Positions 1 through 7,911 of a stretch of 64,000 nt of DNA are shown piece after piece. The first letter of the stretch is position 1. Each line of letters begins with the position of its first letter. The notes beneath the pieces are model-generated. The model saw only the letters and a list, made by a program, of their open reading frames with translations. It searched no databases and had not been told where the DNA came from. Source of the stretch: Brevibacterium antiquum CNRZ 918 (lineage in GTDB: Bacteria > Actinomycetota > Actinomycetes > Actinomycetales > Brevibacteriaceae); NCBI RefSeq assembly GCF_900169145.1, contig NZ_FXZD01000008.1:124001-188000 (forward strand), in the 5' to 3' direction. The translations under genes and the position numbers were made by a program.

Positions 1-524
1 GCCTTCGCCTCGGCCGCCTCGGCGCGAATGAGATCCGAGGACGAGATCGACCCGATCTCCTCATCGCCGGTGACGAGGATCGACAGACCATCGAGGGCAC
101 TCTCGCCGAGGTGCTCGCGCAGGATCGCGCTCGCGTGGATGCTCATGATCGCCCCGGTGAGCATGTCGAAGCTGCCCGGCCCGCGCAGGATTCCGTCGTC
201 GGTGGAGAAGGGGATGCGGTCTAAGGTCCCGTGCGGCCACACCGTGTCCTGGTGGTTGAGGAGGACGACGCGGGCCGGCCCCGAGCCGAAACGCAGCCGC
301 ACATGGGCAGTGTCATCGATGGTGATGACCTCGGCCGACGCACCGAGGCGTTCACGCAGCAGTTCGACGAAGTCGTGGGCACCGGCGGCCACAGCTTCTT
401 TGTCGTGAGAAGGTGTTTCCTTCGTGATGACGCGTTTGATGTCATCGAGGATGAGGGGGAGGCGGTCGGTGGCCTTGGCAACGAGGTCAGCGGACTGGAG
501 CTCTGAGGACTGAGAGGTAGTCAT
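1..524 (-). CDS. M20 family metallopeptidase, glutamate-carboxypeptidase-like (partial, N-terminal part)
   Basis: The gene begins at ATG 524 and runs off the left edge, leaving about 174 residues. The visible part carries the M20 zinc-site pattern: H91-x-D93 in NHQDTVWPHGT, D120 in GPGSFDM, and the paired acidic residues E155-E156 in TGDEEIGS. NHQDTVW is close to the form seen in glutamate carboxypeptidase/CPG2-like members, which cleave C-terminal amino acids from peptides or acyl-amino acids; the true substrate cannot be told. There is no signal peptide, so it is probably cytosolic. No ribosome binding site precedes the ATG, but TAGAAT lies six bases upstream, suggesting a leaderless message. 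It is divergent from the GCS2 ligase gene. The C-terminal part is outside the window. Confidence 0.9.
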   Translation of the reverse strand, partial: MTTSQSSELQSADLVAKATDRLPLILDDIKRVITKETPSHDKEAVAAGAHDFVELLRERLGASAEVITIDDTAHVRLRFGSGPARVVLLNHQDTVWPHGTLDRIPFSTDDGILRGPGSFDMLTGAIMSIHASAILREHLGESALDGLSILVTGDEEIGSISSSDLIRAEAAEAK

Positions 525-530
525 GGCCCG

Positions 531-536
531 ATTCTA
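531..536 (-). promoter_or_regulatory. -10 hexamer (TAGAAT) for a probable leaderless M20 peptidase transcript
   Basis: On the minus strand TAGAAT lies exactly six bases before ATG 524 and no Shine-Dalgarno sequence is present. In actinobacteria this spacing is typical of transcripts that start at the A of the ATG. No convincing -35 is visible. Confidence 0.5.
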
Positions 537-626
537 CGATGAGGCCTGCAAGGGCGGTTGCAGTGTCCGCATCGTGTGACGGAAATAGCCTACGCAAACC
601 GCCTCAGCCTGTGGTTTGCTTGACCC

Positions 627-2105
627 ATGGGTGAGGCAGTCAATTCCAAGCGGTACACGCCGGAAGAACGCACGCTGTATCGGGAGAAGCTCGCGGAGAA
701 CCTCGAGCTCTTCGACACGTACCTGCGGCATGCGGAGTTCAAGTCCGCGGGCACGATCGGTCTCGAGCTCGAGCTCAATCTCATCGACTCCGACAATCAG
801 CCGAGTCTGAACAACAAGAAGGTTCTCGAACGCCTCGACGATGAGTACCAGTCGGAGATCGGCGGCTTCAACCTTGAACTCAACCACCCAGTGCTGCAAG
901 TGGCCGGCCGTGGGCTGAAGACCCTGGAGGCGGGCGTGGCACACCGGCTGGGCAAGGCTCAGAAGGCCGCCGAGGCGGAAGGGCTGAAGGTTGCGTCGAT
1001 CGGAACGCTGCCGACCCTGAGCACCCAATTCCTCACCGAAGAAACGTGGATCACCGAGGAGAACCGCTACGAGGCGCTGAGCAACTCGATCGTCGATGCT
1101 CGCGGTGAGTACGTGCGCATCGAGCTCGACGGCGAGGAGAAGTACAAGCACGAATTCGCCGACATCGCCCCGGAGGCATCCTGTACGTCGATGCAGCTGC
1201 ATCTGCAGGTCGCTCCCAATAAGTTCGCCGAGGCGTGGAATGCCTCCCAGGCGATCGCGGCAGCACAGGTCGCAATGAGCGCGAACTCCCCACTGTTCGT
1301 CGGCCGCAAACTATGGCACGAATCCCGGATTCCGGTGTTCACCCAGTCCATCGATACGCGCACCCCCGAGCTCGTCAACCAGGGAGTGCGGCCCCGAGTG
1401 TGGTTCGGGGAACGCTGGATCACAAGCGTCTTCGACCTCTTCGAAGAAAACGTCCGGTACTTTCCACCGCTGCTTCCCGAAATCAAGGACTTCGTCGAGT
1501 TCAGCTCTGCCGATGCCCCGAAGCTCTACGAACTCAACCTGCACAACGGCACCGTGTGGCGCTGGAATCGGCCGATCTATGACTCCTCGGACTCCGGTGC
1601 CCATATCCGCGTGGAGAACCGACTGCTCCCGGCCGGCCCGACACCCGTCGACATGGTCGCCGACGCCGCCTTCTACTATGGTCTGGCCGAGTTCCTCGTC
1701 GGGCAGAACCGTCCCGTGTGGTCGCGAATGTCCTTCCGCGAGGCGGAGGAGAATTTCTTCGCCTGCGCCAAGGACGGCATCCATGCCCGCGTGACCTGGC
1801 CGAAGATCGGCCACATCGATGTCGCGGATCTCGTGCTTGATGTTCTCATTCCGCAGGCGCGCCGGGGATTGAACCGTCTGGGCATCGACAAGGACGTCAT
1901 CGAAGAGTACATGTCGATCATCGAAGGGCGAGCCGAACTGCGTGCCAACGGTGCGACCTGGCAGCTGAGGATGCTTGACCACCTGGCGCCGAACAGCTCC
2001 CCGGACTCGCCGGAGCGCCGCGAGGGACTCAAGGCGATGATGGACGCCTACGTGAAGAACCAGGCCTCAGGCGAACCCGTCCACACGTGGGACGTGCCCG
2101 CCTAA
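627..2105 (+). CDS. Glutamate-cysteine ligase family 2 (YbdK/GCS2-type carboxylate-amine ligase)
   Basis: A 492-residue soluble protein of the GCS2 family (glutamate-cysteine ligase type 2, PF04107 type). The ATP/metal-binding strand GTIGLELELNL is at about 43-52, and a central block rich in conserved polar residues includes SCTSMQLHLQ. These enzymes join glutamate, or another carboxylate, to an amine at the cost of ATP; YbdK-like members have weak or unknown substrate use. The length fits the actinobacterial subgroup. In actinobacteria a family role in thiol metabolism is plausible but mycothiol organisms do not need glutathione, so the product is uncertain. No mshC-like or gshB partner is nearby. 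No clear ribosome binding site precedes the ATG. Confidence 0.85.
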   Translation: MGEAVNSKRYTPEERTLYREKLAENLELFDTYLRHAEFKSAGTIGLELELNLIDSDNQPSLNNKKVLERLDDEYQSEIGGFNLELNHPVLQVAGRGLKTLEAGVAHRLGKAQKAAEAEGLKVASIGTLPTLSTQFLTEETWITEENRYEALSNSIVDARGEYVRIELDGEEKYKHEFADIAPEASCTSMQLHLQVAPNKFAEAWNASQAIAAAQVAMSANSPLFVGRKLWHESRIPVFTQSIDTRTPELVNQGVRPRVWFGERWITSVFDLFEENVRYFPPLLPEIKDFVEFSSADAPKLYELNLHNGTVWRWNRPIYDSSDSGAHIRVENRLLPAGPTPVDMVADAAFYYGLAEFLVGQNRPVWSRMSFREAEENFFACAKDGIHARVTWPKIGHIDVADLVLDVLIPQARRGLNRLGIDKDVIEEYMSIIEGRAELRANGATWQLRMLDHLAPNSSPDSPERREGLKAMMDAYVKNQASGEPVHTWDVPA

Positions 2106-2134
2106 GTACTGCTGTCTCAGTGTTGCTGCCTGAG

Positions 2135-2431
2135 TCAGAGGCGTTCGATTTCGACGAAGACGACAGCGGCAGAACCGCCGGGGTTCGAGACTTCATGCTC
2201 AGCACCTGCGGCGCGGGTGTAGCTGACTCCTGCTTCGAGTTCGGCGTTGATCTGCGTGCCGTCCGAGTTCTGCACAACCATCGTGTCGGTGACCATGGGC
2301 ACGACGACGTATTCGTACTCGTGCTTGTGCATCGGGATGACGCCGTCGGGTTCGATTGTCCACTTCGTTACTCGAAAGACTCCGTTGTCGAGCTGAACCT
2401 CGCCGGTCGAGCCGGTGTTCTCGTCACTCAT
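2135..2431 (-). CDS. Small cupin-domain protein
   Basis: A 98-residue single-domain cupin. The first cupin motif appears as PMHKHEYEYVVVP with two histidines and a glutamate, and the second as AGVSYTRAAGAEHEVSNPG. This fits a small beta-barrel that may bind a divalent metal. Such proteins act as isomerases, dioxygenases or plain ligand binders, and nothing here specifies which. I chose ATG 2431 because AAGGAG lies eight bases upstream; a GTG nine bases further upstream would be too close to it. The gene is convergent with the GCS2 ligase gene, only 29 bases apart. Confidence 0.8.
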   Translation of the reverse strand: MSDENTGSTGEVQLDNGVFRVTKWTIEPDGVIPMHKHEYEYVVVPMVTDTMVVQNSDGTQINAELEAGVSYTRAAGAEHEVSNPGGSAAVVFVEIERL

Positions 2432-2544
2432 GATTGACACTCCTTATGATCGTCATCGATGGTCTGCACCTCACCCTAGCCCTCAGTACAGCGGCATCCC
2501 AGCCCGGTACGTGACCCGTGGCACACAGGAAGCGCCTCGGCGGT

Positions 2545-2550
2545 TAGCAT
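2545..2550 (+). promoter_or_regulatory. -10 hexamer (TAGCAT) supporting a leaderless start at 2558
   Basis: TAGCAT lies seven bases before ATG 2558. It also overlaps the first in-frame ATG at 2549, so the second ATG is the better start if this promoter is used. Confidence 0.4.
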
Positions 2551-2557
2551 GAGCAGT

Positions 2558-3130
2558 ATGCGCTACCCACTGGCTGACATCGACGAGGTCGAAGACGATA
2601 TCCGCGAAACCATCCTGGCCGTGTCCGAGAAGTCGGGCTTCGTGCCCAACGTCTTCCTGTCCCTGGCCCGGCGACCGGCCGAATTCCGTGCATTCTTCGC
2701 CTACTACGACGCTCTGATGGAGAAGGAGACCGGGAACCTGACCAAGGGAGACCGGGAGATGATCGTCACGGCCACCTCGGCGGTGAATAACTGCCTCTAC
2801 TGCGTCGTCGCGCACGGAGCCGTGCTGCGGATCATGGAGAAGAAGCCCCACGTGGCCGACCAGGTGGCCGTCAACTACCGCCAGGCCGACATCACCGACC
2901 GCCAGATGGCGATGCTCGACTTCGCGATGAAGGTCTGCACAGAGCCCTGGGCGCTCGGCGACGCTGATTTCGCAGCCCTGGCCGAGCACGGATTCGACGA
3001 CGAAGATGCCTGGGACATCGGCGCGATCACCGGATTCTTCGGCCTGTCCAACCGAATGGCCCACATCGGGTCAATGATGCCCAACCCCGAGTTCTACCTC
3101 ATGGGACGCGTCCCACGCGAGAGGAAGTGA
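2558..3130 (+). CDS. Peroxidase-related protein, AhpD/carboxymuconolactone decarboxylase-like
   Basis: About 190 residues, all-helical, with the AhpD-type redox motif NNCLYCVVAHG: two cysteines three apart followed by a histidine (C79, C82, H86 from this start). Members of this uncharacterised peroxidase-related group share the fold of AhpD, the alkylhydroperoxidase that relays electrons to peroxiredoxin. The CxxC pair argues for thiol redox activity rather than the decarboxylase activity of the wider family. An in-frame ATG at 2549 is possible. The stop is three bases before the next gene, so the aminotransferase and EamA exporter are probably co-transcribed. Confidence 0.85.
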   Translation: MRYPLADIDEVEDDIRETILAVSEKSGFVPNVFLSLARRPAEFRAFFAYYDALMEKETGNLTKGDREMIVTATSAVNNCLYCVVAHGAVLRIMEKKPHVADQVAVNYRQADITDRQMAMLDFAMKVCTEPWALGDADFAALAEHGFDDEDAWDIGAITGFFGLSNRMAHIGSMMPNPEFYLMGRVPRERK

Positions 3131-3133
3131 CCA

Positions 3134-4345
3134 ATGACCACGAGCACCCACACGAGTGCGCCCCGCGTCTCTGACCGAGCCGGCCTCGTCCAGCCGTTTG
3201 CCGCCATGAACATCGTGGCCAGAGTCCAGGAGATGTCGCGCTCGGGCCGGGACACCATCGCCATGTGCTTGGGCGAACCGACCCAGGGGGCGCCGGGACC
3301 GGTGCGCAGGAGAGCCGCCGAGGTGATCACCGACGGCACGAACCTCGGCTACTCCCCGATCTTCGGCATCCCCGAACTGCGCGCAGCCATCGCCGGGCAC
3401 TACCGCGACTGGTACGACGTTGAGGTGCCTGCCGAACGCATCGCCATCACCACAGGCTCCTCCGGGGCTTTCCAGACGGCCTTCCTGACCTGCTTCGACG
3501 CGGGTGATCGCGTCGCCCTTGCCCGCCCAGGCTACGGTGCATACAAGAACATCCTCGCCGCTTTGAACTGCGAGATCGTCGAACTCGACTGCGGAGCGGA
3601 CCACGGCTTCCAGCCCACCGTCGAACTCCTCGAACAAGCACACGCGAAGGCCCCCCTCAAGGGACTCATGCTCGCATCGCCGGCGAACCCCACGGGCACG
3701 ATGATTTCAGGCGACCACCTCGGCGAGCTCATCTCCTGGTGCGCCGAACACGGCGTGCAGGTGATCTCCGACGAGATCTACCACGGCATCAGCTACATCG
3801 GCACGCGTGGTGAGACCGCGCTGGCACATGATGACAATGCCATCGTCATCTCCTCGTTCTCGAAGTACTGGGCGATGACCGGATGGCGGCTCGGTTGGGC
3901 GATTCTGCCCGAAGAGCTCACGCACGCTGCCCAGAACGTGACCGGAAACCTGTCGCTGTGTGCCCCGGTCCCCGCACAGCATGCGGCCGTGGCTGCCTTC
4001 ACCGAAGAGTCCTACGCTGAATGCGAAGCGGCGGTCGAATCCTTCGCCCGCGCCCGCAAGCACGTTCTCGACGCCACTGCTGACCTGGGATTTACCGATA
4101 TGGCGCCGCCCGATGGGGCGTTCTACATGTATGCCCGCATCGACGAGATCCTGCAGCGGTCCGGCGCCGGTATCGTCACCGCGACCGATTGGTGTCAGGT
4201 GCTCCTCGAAGCCACCGGAGTCGCCCTGGCCCCGGGTGATGACTTCGATTCCTTCAACGGGCCCCGCTCGGTGCGGCTGTCGTTGGCCGTCGGCGCGGAC
4301 AAGACCGCCGAGGCGCTCGACCGGATCCTCGACTTTATGAGATGA
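3134..4345 (+). CDS. Class I/II aminotransferase (PLP-dependent)
   Basis: A 403-residue fold-type I aminotransferase. Visible motifs are the small-domain GYSPIFGIPELRAAIA, the cofactor-binding SPANPTG (N185), SDEIYHG (D213 and Y216 contacting the pyridine ring), and SSFSKYWAMTGWRLGW with the Schiff-base lysine K244. A C-terminal arginine in GPRSVRLSLA fits substrate carboxylate binding. This is the aspartate/aromatic aminotransferase superfamily; the donor cannot be fixed from sequence. GAGGAAG precedes the ATG. The last codons overlap the EamA exporter start as ATGA, so the two may act on the same amino acid or amine. Confidence 0.9.
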   Translation: MTTSTHTSAPRVSDRAGLVQPFAAMNIVARVQEMSRSGRDTIAMCLGEPTQGAPGPVRRRAAEVITDGTNLGYSPIFGIPELRAAIAGHYRDWYDVEVPAERIAITTGSSGAFQTAFLTCFDAGDRVALARPGYGAYKNILAALNCEIVELDCGADHGFQPTVELLEQAHAKAPLKGLMLASPANPTGTMISGDHLGELISWCAEHGVQVISDEIYHGISYIGTRGETALAHDDNAIVISSFSKYWAMTGWRLGWAILPEELTHAAQNVTGNLSLCAPVPAQHAAVAAFTEESYAECEAAVESFARARKHVLDATADLGFTDMAPPDGAFYMYARIDEILQRSGAGIVTATDWCQVLLEATGVALAPGDDFDSFNGPRSVRLSLAVGADKTAEALDRILDFMR

Positions 4346-5322
4346 CTCCGAACTCGGCCGCGGCCCACGACGGGGGACCGTTTGCGGACCCATCTGTGTC
4401 TTCGCGCTCACCAACCGCCTCAGATCCGCTCTCGCCCACTGGTCTGCCGACGTTGGGCATCATCGTCTCTGCGCTGCTCCTGGGCTCGGCGGGCCTGTTC
4501 GTCATCCTCGCCGAGGCTAGTGCCCCGACTGCGGCATTCCTGCGCTGTTGGATCGCTGTCATCGTCCTGGCACCCCTGGCCATCCTCGAACTCCGGCATC
4601 ATGGGCTCCTGCCGTCCAAGGCACTCGTTGTCGCAGCGGTCTCGGGTGCGGCTCTGGGCATTGACTATGTGCTGTGGGCCCAGAGCGTCCTTGATGCGGG
4701 AGTCGGTGTCTCTACGGTGCTCATCAGCGTCCAGGTCATCGTGTTTCCGGCACTGGTGTGGGTCTTCGGAGGATCGCGCCCGGGCTGGTTGTTCATCGCG
4801 TGCATCCCCGTCATGATCATCGGCATGCTGCTGACCGGAGGCGTCTTCGGTGCCGATGCGGGAGCCGCGAACCCGGGGCGTGGTGCGGTCTTCGGAGTGC
4901 TGTCTGGAATTCTCTACGGCGTCTACATCTTCGGCATCCATCACTGTCGGAAGGCGGCACCGAACTTCGTGGTCGCACCCGTGGCTGTAGGCACCGTTGC
5001 GGCGGGAGTGATGACGGCGATCGCCGGTGTCGCACTCGGCGGGCTCGATTTCGACCTGGGCTGGGACGGGTGGGCGTGGATGGTGGCGTTGGCCGTTTTC
5101 GGCCAGGCACTGTCATGGGTGCTGTTGAGCATTTCGAGTCCGCTGGTGACGGTGCCGCGAACGGCTGCCCTCATGCTGCTCCAACCGCTGTCCGCCGTGG
5201 TCCTGGGCGCGCTCATCGCCGGAGAGCGACTGCAGCCGGCACAGTGGATCGGTGCGGGGCTGGTCGTCGCCATCGTCTGGGTCGTCGGCGGTGGCCCGGA
5301 GGCGCTGCGCAGGAGGCGGTGA
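4342..5322 (+). CDS. EamA/DMT-family transporter
   Basis: A 326-residue integral membrane protein with about ten hydrophobic segments from residue 34 to the end, arranged as two EamA repeats (each with the ALLLG/PLSAVVLG-type glycine-rich helices). EamA members of the drug/metabolite superfamily usually export amino acids, metabolites or toxic compounds. The soluble N-terminus of about 33 residues is serine/proline rich. The start codon overlaps the aminotransferase stop (ATGA), so translation is coupled. That coupling suggests export of a product or substrate of the aminotransferase, which is inference only. It is convergent with the ArsR gene. Confidence 0.85.
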   Translation: MTPNSAAAHDGGPFADPSVSSRSPTASDPLSPTGLPTLGIIVSALLLGSAGLFVILAEASAPTAAFLRCWIAVIVLAPLAILELRHHGLLPSKALVVAAVSGAALGIDYVLWAQSVLDAGVGVSTVLISVQVIVFPALVWVFGGSRPGWLFIACIPVMIIGMLLTGGVFGADAGAANPGRGAVFGVLSGILYGVYIFGIHHCRKAAPNFVVAPVAVGTVAAGVMTAIAGVALGGLDFDLGWDGWAWMVALAVFGQALSWVLLSISSPLVTVPRTAALMLLQPLSAVVLGALIAGERLQPAQWIGAGLVVAIVWVVGGGPEALRRRR

Positions 5323-5338
5323 CCTATTCAGGTGCCAC

Positions 5339-5698
5339 TCAGTGCTCGTGACCTTCGACGGTATGGGCCAGGGCATCGAGGATGATGTGGGCGACGTGGT
5401 CGTCCTTGAGCGAATAATAGGCTTCGCGGCCGATCCGGTTGACCCCGACGAGGTGGAGGCCGCGCAGGAACTTCAGATGCTGAGACACCAGGGGCTGAGA
5501 GAGCTCGGTGGACTCGACGATGTGTGTCACTGTCGCCTCACCGTGGGCGAGAACCAGCAGCATCTTCAGCCGCGACGGCGTGGCCAGTGCCTTGAAGAGG
5601 TCGGCGGTCTCTGAGATGGCTTCGAGATTGTCCTCGGGGTTGCGCAGGAGCTGCTCGACTGCGGCATTGACCGGGGTGGAATCTGAAGTGGAAGCCAT
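5339..5698 (-). CDS. ArsR/SmtB-family metalloregulator with SmtB-type alpha-5 ligands
   Basis: A 119-residue winged-helix repressor. The HTH is at about 45-82 (recognition helix around SQPLVSQHLKFLR) and the wing follows. The C-terminal helix holds D99, H101, H112 and E115. Their spacing (+2, +11, +3) is the same as the zinc-binding D104-H106-H117-E120 set of SmtB, so a Zn(II) or Co(II) sensor is the best reading. The alpha-3 cysteine box of arsenic/cadmium sensors is absent. A TAATCT hexamer lies six bases before the ATG with no ribosome binding site, so the message is probably leaderless. It lies 100 bases downstream of a metal-binding lipoprotein gene on the same strand. Confidence 0.9.
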   Translation of the reverse strand: MASTSDSTPVNAAVEQLLRNPEDNLEAISETADLFKALATPSRLKMLLVLAHGEATVTHIVESTELSQPLVSQHLKFLRGLHLVGVNRIGREAYYSLKDDHVAHIILDALAHTVEGHEH

Positions 5699-5704
5699 GG
5701 AAAG

Positions 5705-5710
5705 AGATTA
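5705..5710 (-). promoter_or_regulatory. -10 hexamer (TAATCT) of the arsR-like gene
   Basis: On the minus strand TAATCT ends six bases before ATG 5698; no Shine-Dalgarno sequence is present. This fits a leaderless transcript and gives the ArsR protein its own promoter, separate from the lipoprotein gene upstream. Confidence 0.5.
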
Positions 5711-5798
5711 CCGGAAATTCTGCACCGAACTCACGTCTGCATCACAGCAGGCGGGCAAGCCGTAGGCGCGCGGTCGACGAAAGGCTCGCCCTCAGGGC

Positions 5799-6779
5799 TC
5801 AGAGGAAGCCCTGTTCGGCCTTGCCCAGATCGTCGGGGAAGTCCTGCAGCAGCCAGTCATAGCTCAATGGCGACAGGTTGGTCAGGGCTGCGAACGTGTT
5901 GTCATCGAGCACGGTGTAGTGCTTGCCGCGGATGACCTTGACTTCCCGATAGAACGGATCCTCCAGCTCGTCTTCGTCCAGCATCGTCTGCCCGACATCG
6001 GGGAAGTGGATGAGGAGGACATCGGCATCGAGCTGGTCGACCTGAGGCTTCGTGACCGAATGCTTCTTGGCAGAGTAGTCCTCTGCCGCGGAGTTTTGGA
6101 ACATGCCGATGCCGGTGAAGAAGCTGTCGTCGCTGCCCGAATACGACAGGTAGTCGATGGAATCGGCTGTGACGTCGGCGCGGGCATAGGTCGTGTCTTC
6201 GAATTCGAGGTGGTGGGCGGCGACCTCCTCGGCCTCAGCGTTGATGTCATTGACGCTGGACTCAGCCTCTTTCGCCTTGTTCAATGCAGTGGCGACGGCG
6301 GCGGTGCGATCGGTCCACGTCGCATCGTCTTCGGCGGCAACGACGGGCGCAATATCGGAGAGCTCGTCGAAATGCTCTGCGACATCGTCGAGACCGGTGG
6401 CGAGGATGACATCGGGTTGTGCTTCGCGGATCGCCTCGACATCTGGACCCTTCTCCGCGTCATACAGGGCCGGAGTGTCCCTGCCGGCATCATCAAGGGC
6501 CTCTGCGGCCCAGGGGCTGGCCTTCTTGTCTGACAGCGCCGGTGCGACGACCGGATCCTCGCCGAGCGCCACGGCGATGTCGAAGTCAATGGAACTGGTC
6601 ACAGCGATCTTCTCCGGCTGTGCTGTGATCGTGGCACTGCCATAGGGGGAGTCGACGGTCTGCGGGTAGGGGCCGTTGGCGTGGCTTGCCTGATCGGGAA
6701 GTAGTGAGCATGCGCTGAGCGACAGGGCCGTGCCCAGTCCCAGCACGGCCAGGGTCAGTGGCTGGTGTGCAGTTCTCAC
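5799..6779 (-). CDS. ABC-type iron-siderophore/metal substrate-binding lipoprotein (orphan)
   Basis: A 326-residue exported lipoprotein. The signal sequence ends in the lipobox LSAC with lipidated C24. The rest matches the class III (TroA/FhuD-like) binding protein fold with a long central helix: PEKIAVTSSIDFDIAVALG, then AIREAQPDVILATGLDD, then the second lobe with DADVLLIHFPD. Such proteins deliver ferric siderophores, haem, cobalamin or metal ions to an ABC permease at the membrane. No permease or ATPase gene is adjacent, so it must use a transporter elsewhere. The lysozyme-fold gene ends three bases upstream, so the two are probably co-transcribed, and a SmtB-like regulator follows. Confidence 0.85.
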   Translation of the reverse strand: MRTAHQPLTLAVLGLGTALSLSACSLLPDQASHANGPYPQTVDSPYGSATITAQPEKIAVTSSIDFDIAVALGEDPVVAPALSDKKASPWAAEALDDAGRDTPALYDAEKGPDVEAIREAQPDVILATGLDDVAEHFDELSDIAPVVAAEDDATWTDRTAAVATALNKAKEAESSVNDINAEAEEVAAHHLEFEDTTYARADVTADSIDYLSYSGSDDSFFTGIGMFQNSAAEDYSAKKHSVTKPQVDQLDADVLLIHFPDVGQTMLDEDELEDPFYREVKVIRGKHYTVLDDNTFAALTNLSPLSYDWLLQDFPDDLGKAEQGFL

Positions 6780-6782
6780 CGT

Positions 6783-7370
6783 TCAGCTTAGGGCTTCGAC
6801 GTCGTTCTGAGTGCCGATGAGGTCGTCGGCCAGGGACTCCCACTGCTCATAGGCATCAGGCAGACCGGATCGCTGTACGGCCTGTGCTGCTTCGGTGGGG
6901 CTCATCGTGTGCCAGTCTTCGATCTGCTCGAGACCAGGGTTCTCGATGTCCGGGTTGATTCCGTAGAAGGACTTCGTGGCGTAGATGGGATCGTTGAGGT
7001 GCTCCGGTTCGCCCCAGCCCTGCGAAGGGCGCTGCTGGAACAGGCCGATCGAGTCGCGGTCACCCGAGTCGAGGTTCCGCAGCGAGGATTCCTGGAGTGC
7101 GGTCATGAGGGCGATTCTGATCGCCCGGTCGTCGAAGTCCCCACCACGGCCGATGCCGATGATGAGTCGGGCATTGTCGATCTGCTGCTCGGTCAGTTGA
7201 TTCACTGAAGCCATCTGCATCTGCCTGAGCGTAGTCGAACCGAAGGAGACAGGTGAATTGACGATGATGACGGCGGCGACGACCAGGGCCATCACCGCTG
7301 CCCCGAAGCCGATCAGGGCACCACGAAGCACGGACCGAGATCCGTTGCGGTGTCGAGTCTGTCCAGCCAT
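6783..7370 (-). CDS. Membrane-anchored lysozyme-fold (transglycosylase-like) protein
   Basis: About 195 residues. A single membrane helix lies at about 18-40, followed by an extracytoplasmic domain. The motif ALQESSL with E94, and IGLFQQRPSQGWG at 108-120, are hallmarks of a small lysozyme/transglycosylase-like domain common in actinobacterial cell-wall proteins; E94 is the candidate general acid. The C-terminal part continues with helices, without a NlpC/P60 domain. ATG 7370 places the membrane helix near the N-terminus; the open frame extends to 7406 but those codons look non-native. It sits three bases upstream of the binding lipoprotein gene. The cell-wall cleaving role is inferred from the family. 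Confidence 0.75.
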   Translation of the reverse strand: MAGQTRHRNGSRSVLRGALIGFGAAVMALVVAAVIIVNSPVSFGSTTLRQMQMASVNQLTEQQIDNARLIIGIGRGGDFDDRAIRIALMTALQESSLRNLDSGDRDSIGLFQQRPSQGWGEPEHLNDPIYATKSFYGINPDIENPGLEQIEDWHTMSPTEAAQAVQRSGLPDAYEQWESLADDLIGTQNDVEALS

Positions 7371-7373
7371 GAA

Positions 7374-7386
7374 TATAACGATAATG
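7374..7386 (-). promoter_or_regulatory. AT-rich box (CATTATCGTTATA) just upstream of the lysozyme-fold/lipoprotein operon
   Basis: The minus strand has CATTATCGTTATA directly before ATG 7370. Its core ATAACGAT (plus strand) resembles half of actinobacterial Zur/Fur boxes, which would fit a metal-binding lipoprotein operon. The same 11-mer TAACGATAATG occurs again before the AbiEi-like gene at about 23177, so it may instead be a promoter element. Confidence 0.25.
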
Positions 7387-7544
7387 CAACAAACTGACGG
7401 ATGCATGTGCCCACGCCGTGCCTCTTGTCACAGGACGGTCACGGAAGTGAATTCCTTTGGGTGGTCCGACGGTGACGCTTCGTGTTCCAACTCTGCGTCA
7501 TTGTGTGGGGATGTATCCGTGGGGACGCCGTTTAAGATCGGACT

Positions 7545-7760
7545 ATGGTCTTTGTGAGACGACGCAACCCGAGATCCCGACTCTTCGGGTGTCTGGTGGG
7601 TGTGATCGCGGTGGTCACCATGGTGATCGTTGTCATCGCCGTCGTCGCCACGGTGGTCATTGTGGGCGCTGGCAGCGACGGTTCGGGTGAGGGCTCGAGC
7701 GGTGATGGTGCACCAAGCAGTGCGCCGGCCTCCAGCGGGCACTGGTCGAACGGCGGGTGA
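7545..7760 (+). CDS. Small single-pass membrane protein (hypothetical)
   Basis: A 71-residue reading frame with a basic N-terminus (RRRNPRSR), one strongly hydrophobic helix at about 13-42 built largely of valine, isoleucine and alanine, and a short Gly/Ser/Ala tail likely outside the cell. I do not recognise a family. Support for it being real comes from TAAGAT exactly six bases before its ATG, the same leaderless layout as confirmed-looking genes in this window, and from the basic-then-hydrophobic order. The otherwise gene-free stretch 7371-7911 would be unusually long without it. The reverse-strand reading frame here is His/Asp rich and looks like a shadow. Confidence 0.5.
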   Translation: MVFVRRRNPRSRLFGCLVGVIAVVTMVIVVIAVVATVVIVGAGSDGSGEGSSGDGAPSSAPASSGHWSNGG

Positions 7761-7896
7761 GTGGCAGGGGCGGCTCATTTCTCGGCACTGGTGCCGACGA
7801 CTGTTCTCTGCACAGGATGACGCGGATCCCATGAACTTTGCCTGTCATCTCGAACCGGCTTGACCTTGACACGATGTCAGGGCCTTCACTGGTTTC

Positions 7897-7903
7897 AAGG
7901 AGG
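7897..7903 (+). promoter_or_regulatory. Shine-Dalgarno AAGGAGG that fixes the HEAT-protein start
   Basis: A full AAGGAGG lies eight bases before ATG 7912. It excludes the in-frame GTG at 7903, which overlaps the motif itself. Confidence 0.7.
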
Positions 7904-7911
7904 TGGACACC

